From: Tethya wilhelma
Taxonomy: Eukaryota > Porifera > Demospongiae > Tethyida > Tethyidae
Length of the DNA: 64,000 nucleotides
NCBI GenBank assembly: GCA_964030475.1
Contig: CAXIPT010000004.1
Span: forward strand, 6,462,750-6,526,749
Direction of reading: 5' to 3'
This document shows, piece after piece, positions 1-13,042 of the stretch (the stretch's first letter is position 1; every line of letters starts with the position of its first letter). The translations under genes and the position numbers were made by a program. Below the pieces are notes generated by a model. It made no database searches and was not told where the DNA came from. It was given only the letters and a program-made list of their open reading frames with translations.

Positions 1-2233
1 CTTCAGGGAAGAAGAATTCGAGCCACATAGCCTGTGACCCAACAACCAAACATTAAGGCTGTACTCATTTTAATTATAAGCCACGGCCAGGTACACACTG
101 TGGCTCCTTTTACTGGATTACTTTTTTAATAGGATAACTCTTTATGCCCACGAACAACCATCGATACGCTAGCTGCAGCCGTCAATTTAAGGATCAGGAT
201 TCTCTCATCTTTGTAGACACATTATGGTGGATCAAAGACACTACCTTTATAAGTTGATTACTTCTTGCATACACACGTGTGTACACTCTTGATTGGTTAC
301 CATGGCGACGACATTCTTGAGGGTGTGTGTGTTATGTAATAGCTTGAAACACTTTACTCTATATGGAGGTGTGTTTACACCTGTAAGGGTTTTAGAACAA
401 TTTGTGGTTGCGGTGCCATTGCCGCTACAGCTAGGTAGTTGACTCAAGTGGTCAATTGAAGAGCAGCTCTTAGTGATAAATAATTGTGTGTGACATAAGG
501 TTATGTAACCTATAACACACGTGCACCTTTATAGCTATCCACCTGGTCTGCATAGCCAAAATGTCCTCAGGTCAAACTATTGTAAAACTTGTGAACGTTA
601 TATCTGTATTATGCTTAAACCATCCACCTGGTCTATGTTGCCTGTACATGTATGTTGTATGTCCTGACATCAAACTATAATAAAACTTGCCATTTGTGAC
701 TGTTACATCTGTGTATATACTTTGGACCTGCTGGTGAATGAGATATACCTGATTCATACCTCTTTTGAGTAGGATGGAGTTTAGATAAGGAACATGTATC
801 TTCACATATGGATAGTTGGTGGGGGGTTTTTGTAGCAATATGAGGCAGTCCGTCGTCCCATGCCTACAGGTCTAGCTATAGTCAGTCATTTGTGGTGAAG
901 TTAATCATCCTTGTAACCTTGCGCACGTTTGAAAAGGGTAAAGTGGGCGGTGAAAGAAATTTAGTCAGTCCATCCTTTGCTGTTTAAACCTGTAGGTTGG
1001 ACCTTTAAGTGGTTTGTCACCATGGTGATGTATGCATGGTCTCAGCGTACCTTGTCCCTCCTGACCTCTTGATGATGTATGTTATTTGTAATCACCTTTT
1101 AAGCTTGGTTAACTAGTGTGCTTTTCTGGAGTAAGATGGGTCACGATATATACTACTGCTAGTGAAAATGTCCCCTACCACCACCTGTATGAAGTTCTGC
1201 TGTAAGATCTTACTGATCGAAGAACTGACCGTGTTAATTCGCAAGTTTTGTACCTTAAACTGTACCTCCTGTTCTTTGTGTGTTTGGACTGTTTGTATAT
1301 GTGTGTGTCATATTGTGTCATATAATATTTATGTCATATTATGTCATAAAGGTAAGGTCAGTCAGTCAGTCAATAAAGTGAAAGAGTTATAGTATGTTAT
1401 AATAAAAACAGGGTATTTTTTAATGTGTGTGTGTGTATATGGACTCTGTATATTAAAGGATGTAATACCTTTCTTGGAACTGTGACAACAATAGCCAATG
1501 GTGCAGTACAGACAGGAACCAGGAAGTGTACTATAGGCTTGCTGCATGTATGTATGTCGAATAGACAATAGGTTTCATCACTTCATATATAATGTATAAT
1601 ATTACACCAGCATGATTTGTGTGTGGGTGATTCTAGTCATTATGTATGCTTCAAAGTTGTCTGCTTGTCTGGTACATAACTGTACTTGATGTAAACAGAG
1701 GATAAGTCTGATCGCGTCAAGAAGCTACTTGATGTGGTTTTAGTCATCCTACTTTGGATATGATGTACGTTATTTGCATACGCACCTCATTTGCTTCATT
1801 CACGGTTGTTGACTCCTTGCATCCTGTACTTTTGACCTTTCTTGGATATTAAAGTAAAAAGTAGGAGGACGTCAGTTAAATTTGAAACTATCCACAAAGG
1901 AAAGTCTGTGAGAAATCTGCGTAGGGTTGCAACCGCTTGAGTTGGTAGGTGTTCTCCGGTAACATATGTGTAACAGATGCGTGCGGTCTCTTTGGGAACT
2001 TGGTGTATGCCTACGTGTGATTGATGCTTTGTTCCGTTGAAAATGTGATTTTATTTCCCTCAAGTTTAGTAGGAAGGTGATCAGCTGTTCTTTCTTTGTT
2101 AGTCAGAAATGAGTGTAATGTTTTGAGTGGGTGTGCAACTGTGGAAAGGATGCGACCAATTTCACAGTACTTGTATGTGTTCTTGCCATCAAGTGTTATT
2201 TATGACAAATCGATTGTTTGTTTGAGGAGCGGC

Positions 2234-2269
<36 letters not shown>

Positions 2270-3984
2270 GTTTGACATTGCCTAGCAACCAAAGTTTATA
2301 GGCTAATTGCCAGTTACTGGCTGGGTGGAGGTGACAATAGAGTAGCTATGGGTCACAGGGGGTCAATGACAACAAAATGGTTGTATGCCTGTAAGTGTGT
2401 GGCACTCGACCATGCTTTGAGTGCCCCCACTTAAGAATCATGCAAGTATTATGTGTGTGTAAATTGAGCTTAAATAATTTTACACCAGCATTTGAAAAAT
2501 AAGCCATCTTTTATCTTAGCCTGTTGTTGACATTGTGTATAGTTGCCAATATACTGTAAGTTGATAGCAACGATCCCAGCTGCATCCAACACTATTACCT
2601 GTCAATTTTGAAATGCAGTAGATATCCTCAGAGTCTGCTTTGCACCCCACCTAGTACACAATATACACATCTTATACACAGAGGGCACAACGATAATATA
2701 TTACATCTTCTTGTTTATGTCATTTCAACCATCGGTTTGGATTGTACACACTTACATTCCTGACACGTGTCACTTAATTGCCCTCTTGGCAAAGTGGACC
2801 GATCTTTTTGATCTTTTTTCAGTGTACGCTACACTATCCATGATGTGTCATTCTTATGCTGTATCGAGTGCTGTTTGTGTAAAGGTGTTTTTGAGCTCGA
2901 GTCATACTTTACAGTAATGTTCTGGCGCCGATGTCTTGAGTGTAAGTACTCTTATTATAGGAGACATTTGAGTTAAGTGTTTATCCTGGAATACAACTGA
3001 ATACGATGTGTACAAAAATTTCAAAATTCTTCTACCGAATGCCCTATCCAGTTGATGATTGGAATTTAAAATTTTTGGTCGCTAGGCAACGATCATGTAA
3101 TTAGATCAGTAACACACTCCCGACCCACTCTTCTGTATCCATCCCATATCTCATAGGGATCAAATCAAGCGCATGCACTTGCATGAAAATGCTCGTATTA
3201 ACATAGCTATAGCATAATTTGTAGTCCCATGTCAACCGACCGACATGTGCCTAACTAAGTAGCTACAACAACAATTGATGCACTTTAGACACAGGTAATG
3301 CTGCATAAGAATGTTACTGTTGTGTTGAGAGGACTGCAACACTCCAGTTGCATAACACAATTAGGCACTGCCCAGAGCAAAAAACCACTAAATCCCTTCA
3401 GAGGTGCTTCCCAGCATAAGACAATGTACTGAACAGTTGGTCGTCCTATTTTCTCCAATTCCCCTGAAGACGTGAAAAACAAAGTTTTGCACATTCTCAA
3501 TTTACAAAACCCTTTTTAGCTACTCCTCTAACCAGACAAGTAGTACTCCCTCCCTGTACGCAGCAGTATGTGGAGCACTTGACTCTCCTACTGGTCTTGA
3601 AATGCTGTAGGGATTTTACCTGTACACGTCTATATGTTGATCATTCCCATGGCCACCTTTATGCTGGGGAAGGGTTAGAGGAGGGTGGTGTCTCTGTAGA
3701 CCAGGGTTGTCACGTAGACACACATACAATCATNAATGCTATAATAGTATTACACTTAGCTTCTTTTATGATTAAATGCTTTATGTAAATAAGGGAATTT
3801 TTGTGTGGTAATTTGATTTGGGTGTGCTGCAGGGTGGTGGTATATTGTACAGGTCTGTTTACATAATAACCCTGATTTGATTAGCAAATGTAAACTTGTT
3901 CATTGTGTTTGATTAGTTGCTGGGTGTGACTGTGCTTGTAATGTGGTGTGCATGTGTGTGTGTCTGTGTGTGTGTGTGTGTGTA

Positions 3985-4022
<38 letters not shown>

Positions 4023-4767
4023 TTGCTTGTTTGTATGTTCCTTAATTGTAATATCATTAGGGTGTTTGTATAAGTACACACACGTGTGTACATGTGTGCA
4101 TAAAGTTATTTTAGTTGAGAGAGTATTCAAATCTAATTAACCATGTTGAACAGCAGTCTGTGGTATACAGGTTGAAAATTGGAATTTTGCTTTGTTCATG
4201 CAATGCATTATCAGCTGCTTCAAATCATTTTTTGTGCACGTGTTGCGTCATGTTACCATGCATACAAGAATACTAAGAGCAGAATGCAAACTTTTGCTGA
4301 CTAATTATGCCTTAATTGACTAGTCCTTAATGAGGGTCATTAAACGTTGCTTGGTGAAGTTAAGTTGCACATGTCATAACCTTTTGCGTTGCCATGGTTA
4401 CCTGAGGGAAATGACAGAAAGAAGACAGACTGAGTGTGTTTTTAGTCTAGCCTAGTATATGTGCACCTTATAGTACCTTGTTGGTCGATGTTACTTGTCA
4501 GAATAATATTTTAATTTGGTTATTTGCACACCATGTGTGTTTCAATACAGTGGAGACTGGGGTCTGTTACAGCCATTTTGTTTAGTATATACGTATATGT
4601 GTTTTATACCTACTATATGTATATTGGTGCAAAAAGCTTAAAAGCTTCACTCTGTGATGTGTGTGATTGCTGCTTTGATTGCATGTGAACTGCATGATAA
4701 GTATCTGCATGGTACATGCAGCTTCAGTGATAGCCTAGCTAAGTCTATTCATGGATGTAGACATTTT

Positions 4768-5158
4768 ATGGCCTCATTCCCAGGCTCCTCCCTTGCAAGT
4801 ATAGAGCGTTTTCATATGACATCAATGGTGTACAGATGAATATGTAAATTAGTAAATGAATATGCAAATTAGCGCTAGTGATAGGGAGAAATGTATGGGA
4901 GAATTCTGTTCTGCTACTTAGCGTTTACAGCGCTCAACAATCAGTTTATATGTTGTGGCTTACAAGGCAGTAGTGTCAAAAATCACCTGAAAGCAAGCTC
5001 TTGTGGCTGCATTAAGTGAAAAATCCAGACTTGAAGGCTTTCTCCCATACATTCAGTACTTTAGCTGTACACCAGAAGGCAGCTGCTACGTGAACCACGC
5101 CCCAAAAATTGCGTAAAATGACGTAAATGCAAACGCTCTATATGCCTGGGAATGAGAC
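4768..5158. mobile_element. MITE, TAGCCTCG family, with 10-bp direct repeats
   Basis: The ends are inverted copies of each other (CTCATTCCCAGGC on the left, GCCTGGGAATGAG on the right). The insert is flanked by the direct repeat TAGACATTTT at 4758-4767 and 5159-5168, which looks like a 10-bp target-site duplication. There is no coding potential. Terminal repeats plus a 9-10 bp duplication are typical of Mutator-like elements; the assignment is inferred. Confidence 0.7.
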
Positions 5159-6409
5159 TAGACATTTTTTTTTACTCTTTAAATGTTGATTGACATACTG
5201 ATGCCAATGTGACTGTAGTTATATGGTTGCTGAACCCAGGAAAAGCACAATCAGAAAATCTGTAGTGGCATGTTCATTGACCTAATGTGTTTTATCCTAA
5301 CCTTTTAATGACACACGTACATTTTTTAACACTCATTCAGTGTAATTGCACTTTATTTTTTGCTGTGTAATTACTTGTAGGGTGCCATGGCAACTCTGTT
5401 TTGCTAATTGGCAACCTGTTTCTTTCGACATTGCCTAATGGAATAAGGGTTTGTCGAGTTGGAAAAATTTCGTGTGCGGACGGGTGCAATCGATTTGCAC
5501 CATAAGGCGTTGGTGTACGTGCCTCCTCTGTGTCTTGTCTTTTGTCTGGTAATTTTTTGACACAAAAATGAAATTAATCATGGTTTAAAAATTAGAGGAT
5601 GAGCATTCGCTACAAGGACCAGGCGCCAGGTAGGCGTTGGTTTCTTATTGTCTGGAAGTTCTTATTGTTACCATAGCACATATGCCCAGAGGGGTTTGTT
5701 ATATGCTTCCAAGTGATGCGAAAGTGATTGTTTTGCTTCCTTGTTTGGCTTGAGATGTTATGAGAAAATTTGTTCGAAGCGTTGTCACTAATGACTTGTC
5801 CACTTTGTGGAATCAAAATACTAATGGATTACATCATAAAAAGTAACTTCATGAATAGTAACATGGCTGCTGTACAAGAGAGAGAGAGAGAGAGAGAGAG
5901 AGAACACCTGTGCAAAATATTTACTAAAATATTATACCAGCATGCACATAAACATTACAGATTATGATTAGTGTTATGATTTTACCAGCTGTTTCCTGTC
6001 AGTGCGATTATTTTTTAATAATAATATCACAAACTTCTGAATTGTCTACCATAATCGCAGGTGTATACATGCACTTGTGGTCCAGAACAGGAAATATCTT
6101 CAGACTAAAGTATTTGCCTGAATATTTCACACTGGCTGCAGTCTTTTAATTCCTTAATTAGCACTGTGTCCACCTGTGTATAATTGTGTGCATGCGTGCA
6201 TGCATGTGTTGTGGTTTAGTGGCAATTAGTTCCACTGTAAACAGTGTACCACAGATTATGTCATAGATACAGTGCCAATCAATGCATGCGTATGCTTTAG
6301 AGCAAGTCCATTATGGATATAATATATATATATATATATATACACACACATTTGGTGTCATAGTACATACATATACAAGTATATACTTCCTCTCATTACT
6401 GTATGTGAC

Positions 6410-6680
6410 TACCGTATAGCGGGTAAACTTGGCGAGAATTAAATTTGGCGAATTGGCGAATCGTGACGACCATTACCAATTCAAAAACAGAAACCACGTG
6501 CAGGTAGCGCTAGCTTTAGCGGTTTTTAGCACTAAAAGACTCTCTACTGTCCTATTACTGCAGTCTGAAAGCTCGCAAGGTTTGTTGTTTGTAACTAGAG
6601 CATGTTTTTCACCTCCAAAATTGAGCTTGGAACTGAATTCACCAAATTTTAAGCCCGCCAAATTTACCCGCTATACGGTA
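6410..6680. mobile_element. MITE with TACCGTATAGCGGG ends
   Basis: The left end TACCGTATAGCGGGTAAA at 6410 is matched by its exact inverted copy ending at 6680. The similarity continues inward (TTGGCG, then AAATTTGG), so the 271-bp unit could fold into a long hairpin. Related ends occur at 16626-16803, 35064-35259 and 45730-45958. The two open frames seen inside it are by-products of the inverted repeat. Confidence 0.75.
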
Positions 6681-6829
6681 TATATTTTTACAACATTGTG
6701 CTATTATCTGTTGCATTTTATGCTTACAATTTGTATATTATCACTCTCTATAATATTATAGATAATGTTATTTTACGGGCCTACTGCATTCTTATTGATC
6801 TACAATTATTAACACCCTTTATTTTACAG

Positions 6830-7156
6830 GCTCAATGTTTATTAAACCTAAGTGGCGACGCAGTCCAACTAAAGTTCCCAGCACCATCCTTGACCAAAGG
6901 AGCGGATCAATCTCCCAATCCCAGTCCCCAACACCATGTTTTCCATTCCATGCAGCTCATTCCGATGCCCGACATCCCTCCCCCAAAGACCAAGCCAGTG
7001 TCCTCATCTCCTAGCGGTTTGAAATCCTCCAATTCCAGACTAACCCGTTTTTTGACAAAAAAGAGTAACTCTCAACTGCAGCAGGATACTTCTAGTAAAA
7101 CTGGTTTGTCGACGAGTGAAAAACAAGCTAAGTCGTGTAAAATTACAGAACTTTAA
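6830..7156 (+). CDS. Probable 3' terminal exon of an unidentified gene
   Basis: A good acceptor (ATTTTACAG) at 6821-6829 precedes an open frame ending in TAA at 7154-7156, followed by a possible AATAAA at 7520-7525. Read in phase 0 it gives about 108 residues rich in Ser, Pro, Lys and Gln, ending KSCKITEL, with no domain I recognise. Read in the +2 frame, as if joined to a phase-1 exon, it instead gives about 60 residues starting GSMFIKPKWRRSPTKVP and stops near 7017. I cannot decide between these without the upstream exons, which lie outside the window or were not found. The low-complexity, basic character suggests a disordered C-terminal tail. Confidence is in it being an exon, not in its frame. 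Confidence 0.4.
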   Translation, partial: AQCLLNLSGDAVQLKFPAPSLTKGADQSPNPSPQHHVFHSMQLIPMPDIPPPKTKPVSSSPSGLKSSNSRLTRFLTKKSNSQLQQDTSSKTGLSTSEKQAKSCKITEL

Positions 7157-7702
7157 ACAGGTGTCACAGTGTTCTGTTAAAAATTCCGTATTATCTGTCT
7201 TTTTTTACCTGTTCAAAAGCATATAAAATATTTTGACTCGCTCACTCTTCAACCGCTCACATGCGTGCATGCACGTGCATGATCATATCTTACTCTTACT
7301 TGCATAATTGTTATTTGTAGATCTCAATTGGAGGCAGGTGTGTGCGTGTCTTGTAGCTACTACGAATGTGTGTTATTATTATAGAATGATGCCGTGTGTG
7401 GATTTTTGTGTGAAATGAAATATGTTACTTGTCACCACGCACCAAGGTGTATGTGCACGTGTTTTGTGTATATAAAACAGTCTATGCATGGCGGCAAGCA
7501 AAGTGTATGTTTATTATAAAATAAAATTATATATTATATATATGTGTATGTATGCTCATTTTGATACATTATTATTATAATTATTGTTTATTTATTCAAT
7601 ATAATATGAGGAGTATCATAACATAGACATTATTTTTGTTAATTATTCATGTTTGTCACACACTCACCCAGAAGAAGTACGAACTTTTGCTGACTCTGCA
7701 TG

Positions 7703-7754
<52 letters not shown>

Positions 7755-8810
7755 GGTGCATGTGATCAAATCCAATAGCAAACTATTGTGGTCACATGAT
7801 TGGAATGCAAATTAGGCTCTGGCACCAGCATATCACCACACACCTTTGTGTGTACAATTGCTTGTGCATTGTCTGCCTTTGTTTATTTTGCAAGTTAATT
7901 GCTGCAATAATTATTATATAGTCAGGATGTTCATGGGATATAGATGTGTGTGTGCTCACTCCTCTGTATATTTGCTGCAAGTGTGCAGCTAATGCATGAT
8001 AGCTACTTAAAGGGAAAAAATTCATGCCACATAATGATGTTTAATTATTTGCAATTATAGTTGTAAATTCTTGCGTGATTGGTTTCGTATGAGCAAGACT
8101 GTGACTCGTGACGTTTGTGTACATTAAGTATCATATAACATTGTCTTTTTTGATTTCCATTGTTGATTGCTATAATAGGAGGTATGTGGATACGGAATAT
8201 GTGACTGATATCAGGTTCCACATATGCATTGTGCATGCTGGGATGTTGGGCTCAGCTAGCTCTCCTATAGCTGTGATTATAATGCTATGCAGTTGCTATA
8301 GAACAGTGTATGTGTGACTAAGACATGTGGAATGAACAAATTTAAAAGCAAAATGAACAGTATAGGTCGTGATTCATGGATCACATATATACCCAGGCCA
8401 TCGCTCCGATCCTCCCTTCCACGGAAGAGAAAATAGGAGGAGCATTATATTCTGTGGTATGTATCTTAGGAACTTATATTATATGCTTCAAACTGGCCAA
8501 TTTGTGTGCATATATAGACCTCAAAAGCAGGTACAGTTGTAGTACATGCTTGCATGCATGCACCCACATGTATGTATTCAGAGCATCCTCAAATTTCTAC
8601 CATAGCTATAGGATATGTGTGGATATTTCCTGTACAATGACATCATTTTAGTTATTCCAAATATGTGCATAGTATGTTGTAATTGCTACAAGGCTTTGTA
8701 ATCCCTAATTAGTACATTCCAGTGGCTGTAGGCTACATTCCTTTCGCCAAAGCTTCAATCATTGATGGTTTTTTTCCCCCCTCAGACTATGAATCTCATT
8801 TAGTCCAGGC
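7157..8810. other. Intergenic region with CA repeat
   Basis: This holds the presumed 3' UTR of the preceding exon, a CA microsatellite (about 7706-7750) and otherwise unassigned AT-rich sequence up to the next promoter. I see no exon-like stretch with paired splice sites. Confidence 0.5.
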
Positions 8811-8818
8811 TATATAAG
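8811..8818 (+). promoter_or_regulatory. TATA box of the EAR-repeat gene
   Basis: TATATAAG lies about 30 bases before a stretch (about 8840-8969) that ends in a good donor GTAAGT and has no long frame, so it reads as a 5' UTR exon. The matching acceptor (TTGTGTAG) is at 9504-9511, just before the start codon of the next gene. The arrangement is inferred from sequence only. Confidence 0.45.
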
Positions 8819-9518
8819 CTGGAGTTGTTGCAGCTTCAGACAAGCTAGAGTGCTTTCACAAGCTTACAAGTTGAGATTCTGTGAAGAAAGAAATCAAAAA
8901 ACTGCAAGCTCAAAATTAGAGTTTACAACAACCATCCATCTCACTATATCAGCTATCCAGTAAATATATGTAAGTGCCAAGTTTGGCTGCAGACAAGTCA
9001 ATCTGCAAGATTGCATGTGCATGCATAATACTTGCATGTATTATAGCTTAAGGTTTTAGTTGATGCTATATATACTGCATGCATTTGAGATGCAGTCTTT
9101 TAGTATGCATCGCGATTAATCTTGTTTTGCATTTAAACTTCTATGTATTATGGTGGAAGTTTCATGCATGTATTAGAGTGCTAGGTGAGATGATATGTAT
9201 CATGCAATGCATATGTATAACATTCACTAAAAAGTACTTTATTTGCATCCAAGTAATTTTTTGGCCAAAATGAAAATTAAGATGCTTTTGCAGTGTCAAT
9301 TCAATTGCTATGCCGAGAAATGTATAGCAATATAACTACAGATGTTGCTTTAAGGTGTATGACTATCATTTAGTAATTATTTATGTTTGTTTGCTTGGTT
9401 GCATCTAATTCTTCAGATGCAATAAAGCCTTATGTTCGATTGAGTCTCAAATTGTATATTGTTTAACATTTGTCTAATTTTGCTGTTTTTCTTTATCCTA
9501 TAATTGTGTAGATACATC

Positions 9519-11194
9519 ATGTTCATCAACACTCATTTACTACTGGTGCTTATTTGGGCCAGTTTGGCTGCTGTGGTGCTGGCTGCGACTGAGAATTCAT
9601 CAACTATTAGTGAGTTTTAATAATTTTAGAATTGATCTGCCATGTTGCATGTGTGTGTATGTGTGTGCATATGTATACAATGTTAATTGTTTTAGATCTC
9701 CACAATTATAGTCAAGTTACTTGTCCCAGCAAATTCGAATGTTGCTAAGAACTTGTTTAAATTTTTACAGTATAGCTACCACTAAGTAAATTATAATGTG
9801 TTAAGGGTAATTATATTAACTCTTGCTTTAGAAAATTAGTAATAATTATTGTTAATAATTATTTGTAAAAGCAATTTACCCTGCCTCACGCACCACCATC
9901 AACTAAATCAATGAGGGTAACATAATTAATATAACGAGACATAATTGTTGGTGAGTGAACATATATATACTTAGTACAGGGTCAGCACGTGTCGGTTGAA
10001 TTTTCTTGCAAAGGTCGGATGTGTTCTTTGGTGGGTTTCCATGTTAGGGGTCGTGCTTCTGGCCGAGGTTATGTATACCCTAAAGGTCGGTTTGTCATTG
10101 CTGTGTGTTGGGAGTTTGTAAACATACCCACAAAGTTTACATAATCTGTTTCATTCAATTAGTGGCACGAGCCCTTCAGTTGTAAGTAGATGCATGCAAT
10201 TAATGTATGCCGGAAGCTGTGCATATTACTTATAGGTCTTGTCTGCATGCTATACGTTTCCGTGAACCACTTCAGGTGGGTAGGGAGAGTTCCCACGGGG
10301 CAAAAGAGCTTTTCAACTTACCAGTCCTAGTTCTCAAGGCTAGGCACCTTAGTCGCTTGGACTTTTGTCAATTTACTAGTCATTTGTCTGAGCAGGCATA
10401 TTATTATTATTATTATTATTATTATATGGAGGTTTGCTTTAGATAAGGGATTGTTTTTTTAAAGATAAAGACTGTTTGAATTTTGCATTCATGCTCAGGC
10501 TGAGATATATGGAGGTAACACAGTAGATACAGGCCTGCATCTCATTTTCATCATTGCATGACCTTATGTATTATCGTGACCTCTCTATTTTAAACCATAT
10601 TTGCAGCTGGTCATTTTTTGTTCGCGACCTTTTTTGTTGGTCAAAGCACTATCAGGGTTTTTTTTTGCACTGGCTGCCTACTTTTAATTATAGTGTGGTT
10701 TTGTTAGCCAGTGTGGTTTGCTGCTGTGTATACTGGGGATCTTGTGTACTAAGTGGATTACTACTTTTGGCTTAAGTAGATTTGGTACTTATCTTCTGCA
10801 CAATCACTAGTATTTGAGTATCTGCAAGTTGACAACATTTTGGAATATGTTTTTTTTTTTTCCTCAAAGGGACCAGTATGTATACTGGTTTACACAATAG
10901 ATTATCAGCCATCAGATATTGTATTCATAAGCTATACAGCCTATATACCATCTTGATAATTTGTGTGGTCAACCTATAGCCACTATGTGATTTGTGGCTT
11001 GTATATGTTTACTCAGTGGCCACCTAACCACGTGTGTGCATGGTTGTGTGAGAGAGATTCGCCATGATGTTGATCTGCACCTTTGAGAATTATTTTTATT
11101 CGATTTGTTTTGTTTGTTTTTGCTAATGACATGATGTCTCCTATTTAGTAAGTAATCTCTCAACTGTATATAGCATGTCTAATTCCCCCACCCC

Positions 11195-11248
<54 letters not shown>

Positions 11249-12186
11249 CGTGTGCTAGTGTTTGGAAACCACAGTAATACACATATATCGTAAAGCTTCC
11301 TTAAACAAAAATGATATTATAAATCCAATGTCCAACAAACACTTCTTAACTTATGGTCATTTGTTTGTGTATGGAGAACTGAACTCTTTTGCTACAAAAT
11401 GTTATCTTATTAGCCATAAATGCTAGTGATGAATACTTTTCCTTACAAGTTTCCCCATATAGTTGCAGTGTTGTAGGCCTGAATACGGGCTGTGAAAATC
11501 ATGGTGGCATTCTTACAAAAACTGGATTAATTCTTTTGGACTGTGCAAAGTGTGGCAAGCATTCTTCCTCATATTTCAACTTCTTTGAATTTAGCTCTGT
11601 TTTGGTCATTCTTAATGAAAACGTTTAGCTGTATAATTACAATGAGCTTGCAGCCTATAATTCTACCCCCTTCAATGGCCTTCTCTTGGCATATATGTAT
11701 GCATGCCTATTAAAGTTGGTTCTTGTGTAACAGAGTATAAGAGTCTCAATTTACACGGTTGAAACCCAATCTGTTTTTGTTTTTGTTATCTCAATAACAT
11801 GCCTCTAATTGCCTGCATCCAGACTATATACTACTATTCTATGCTCCAATGCCTGTGAGCTCTAGTAGCTCAGTGGTAAGAGCATTCGACTAGAATTGGA
11901 AAGACCTGGGTTCGATTCCCCAGCTAGATCTCTAGATTTTTTTTCCTTTAGTTCCCCTTGCACGCAAACATTGAAAGATCAAACAAATCGTTCAAGTAAG
12001 AAAGCCTAGTTTATTATAATATTATCATATAGATATAACTTTAAAAAGAAGCAATATGCACATGCAGCATGTAATAATATTATGTGGTTGAAGATTAAGT
12101 GTCACAAAAAATGGAAGGAGCCCTATAATATGACTGCTGTTTCTTTAAAATTACCATAATTGTGAACTTTATGTTTGTATGAATGG

Positions 12187-12230
<44 letters not shown>

Positions 12231-13006
12231 CTCCAGTGTAAAACAATGTGGGCTGGTTCTGTTCATTGATTGTGCCAGTGTTCGAATCATTAGCATGTTT
12301 TGTTCAAACCATGTTGCATCAGTTCAATCGCCACCTGACTACATCATCACATGATTTCATAGCGACATTTACTTGGTCCCACGTGACTTCCTATGCATGA
12401 AGTGTACTGTACTAGACTTTAGTGCTGACTCTTTGTGATAAAATTGTCTTTCTGTTTATATGGCATGTTGGTGACATCTTCACATGTAAACACTTGTCAG
12501 TTCTAATTGTGTTAGACAATTTTTCCCAGCTTATTGTACATGCTGATTAAATTCTTGCCATTCTTGATCGTCCACCTAATTTTAATTGTTATGCACAATT
12601 ATGTAATGTGCCACATGAAAGTGCGTCATACTGCTAAGTGATGAAGACTAATTGTACAAGTTTGATTACAATTAATTTGCCATTAATAATTGTATTATTT
12701 TCACTGACAACTTCAACTAATACAGTTATAATTTATACGCACTTATATGCCAGTGAAAGATAGAAAGTGCTATGCACTGTTGCACTAATTGTGATGATCA
12801 GTGCATGGTTGTGGTACTATATAAGTCAAGTGAACATGTGTGTGTCAAACTGTCGAGTATGGCGGTGATTGTTTGTGTGAAATTTGAGATGGCAGCTCAA
12901 ATTTCATTTAGCAATGTGTGGATTTAGAATGTCTTCCTATAACTACATTATGTTTTGTAGACACACATGCACATACACACACACACACACTTTTATTCAC
13001 ACACAT

Positions 13007-13042
<36 letters not shown>

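Larger units (their letters stand above)
1..6829. other. Gene-poor region, no confident exon
   Basis: I see no convincing coding exon here. The sequence is AT-rich and contains TG runs (about 2236-2268 and 3957-4020), a GA run (5875-5902), a single N at 3734 and two miniature transposons described separately. One short stretch, 5596-5629, is bounded by AG and by GT and reads MSIRYKDQAP in one frame; another, 2913-2939, has TTTACAG before it and GTAAGT after it and reads MFWRRCLE. Either could be a small exon of the gene ending at 7156, but neither has independent support. Confidence 0.5.

Noticed and set aside
3881..4140. Overlapping His/Thr and Cys/Val open frames
   Set aside because: They are readings of a TG/CA microsatellite on both strands; the same holds for frames at 12884-13141, 21573-21906, 27638-27823, 35759-36082 and 39433-39666.
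6429..6761. 110-codon frame across 6429-6761
   Set aside because: It runs through both arms of the 6410-6680 hairpin MITE.
8540..8580. CATG-rich repeats as CRISPR or regulatory array
   Set aside because: GCATGCATGC-type runs recur all over the window as simple sequence and have no repeat-spacer structure.
10207..10446. 79-codon plus-strand frame
   Set aside because: It ends in a run of Tyr from the ATT repeat, sits in an intron of the EAR gene and lacks splice-site support.
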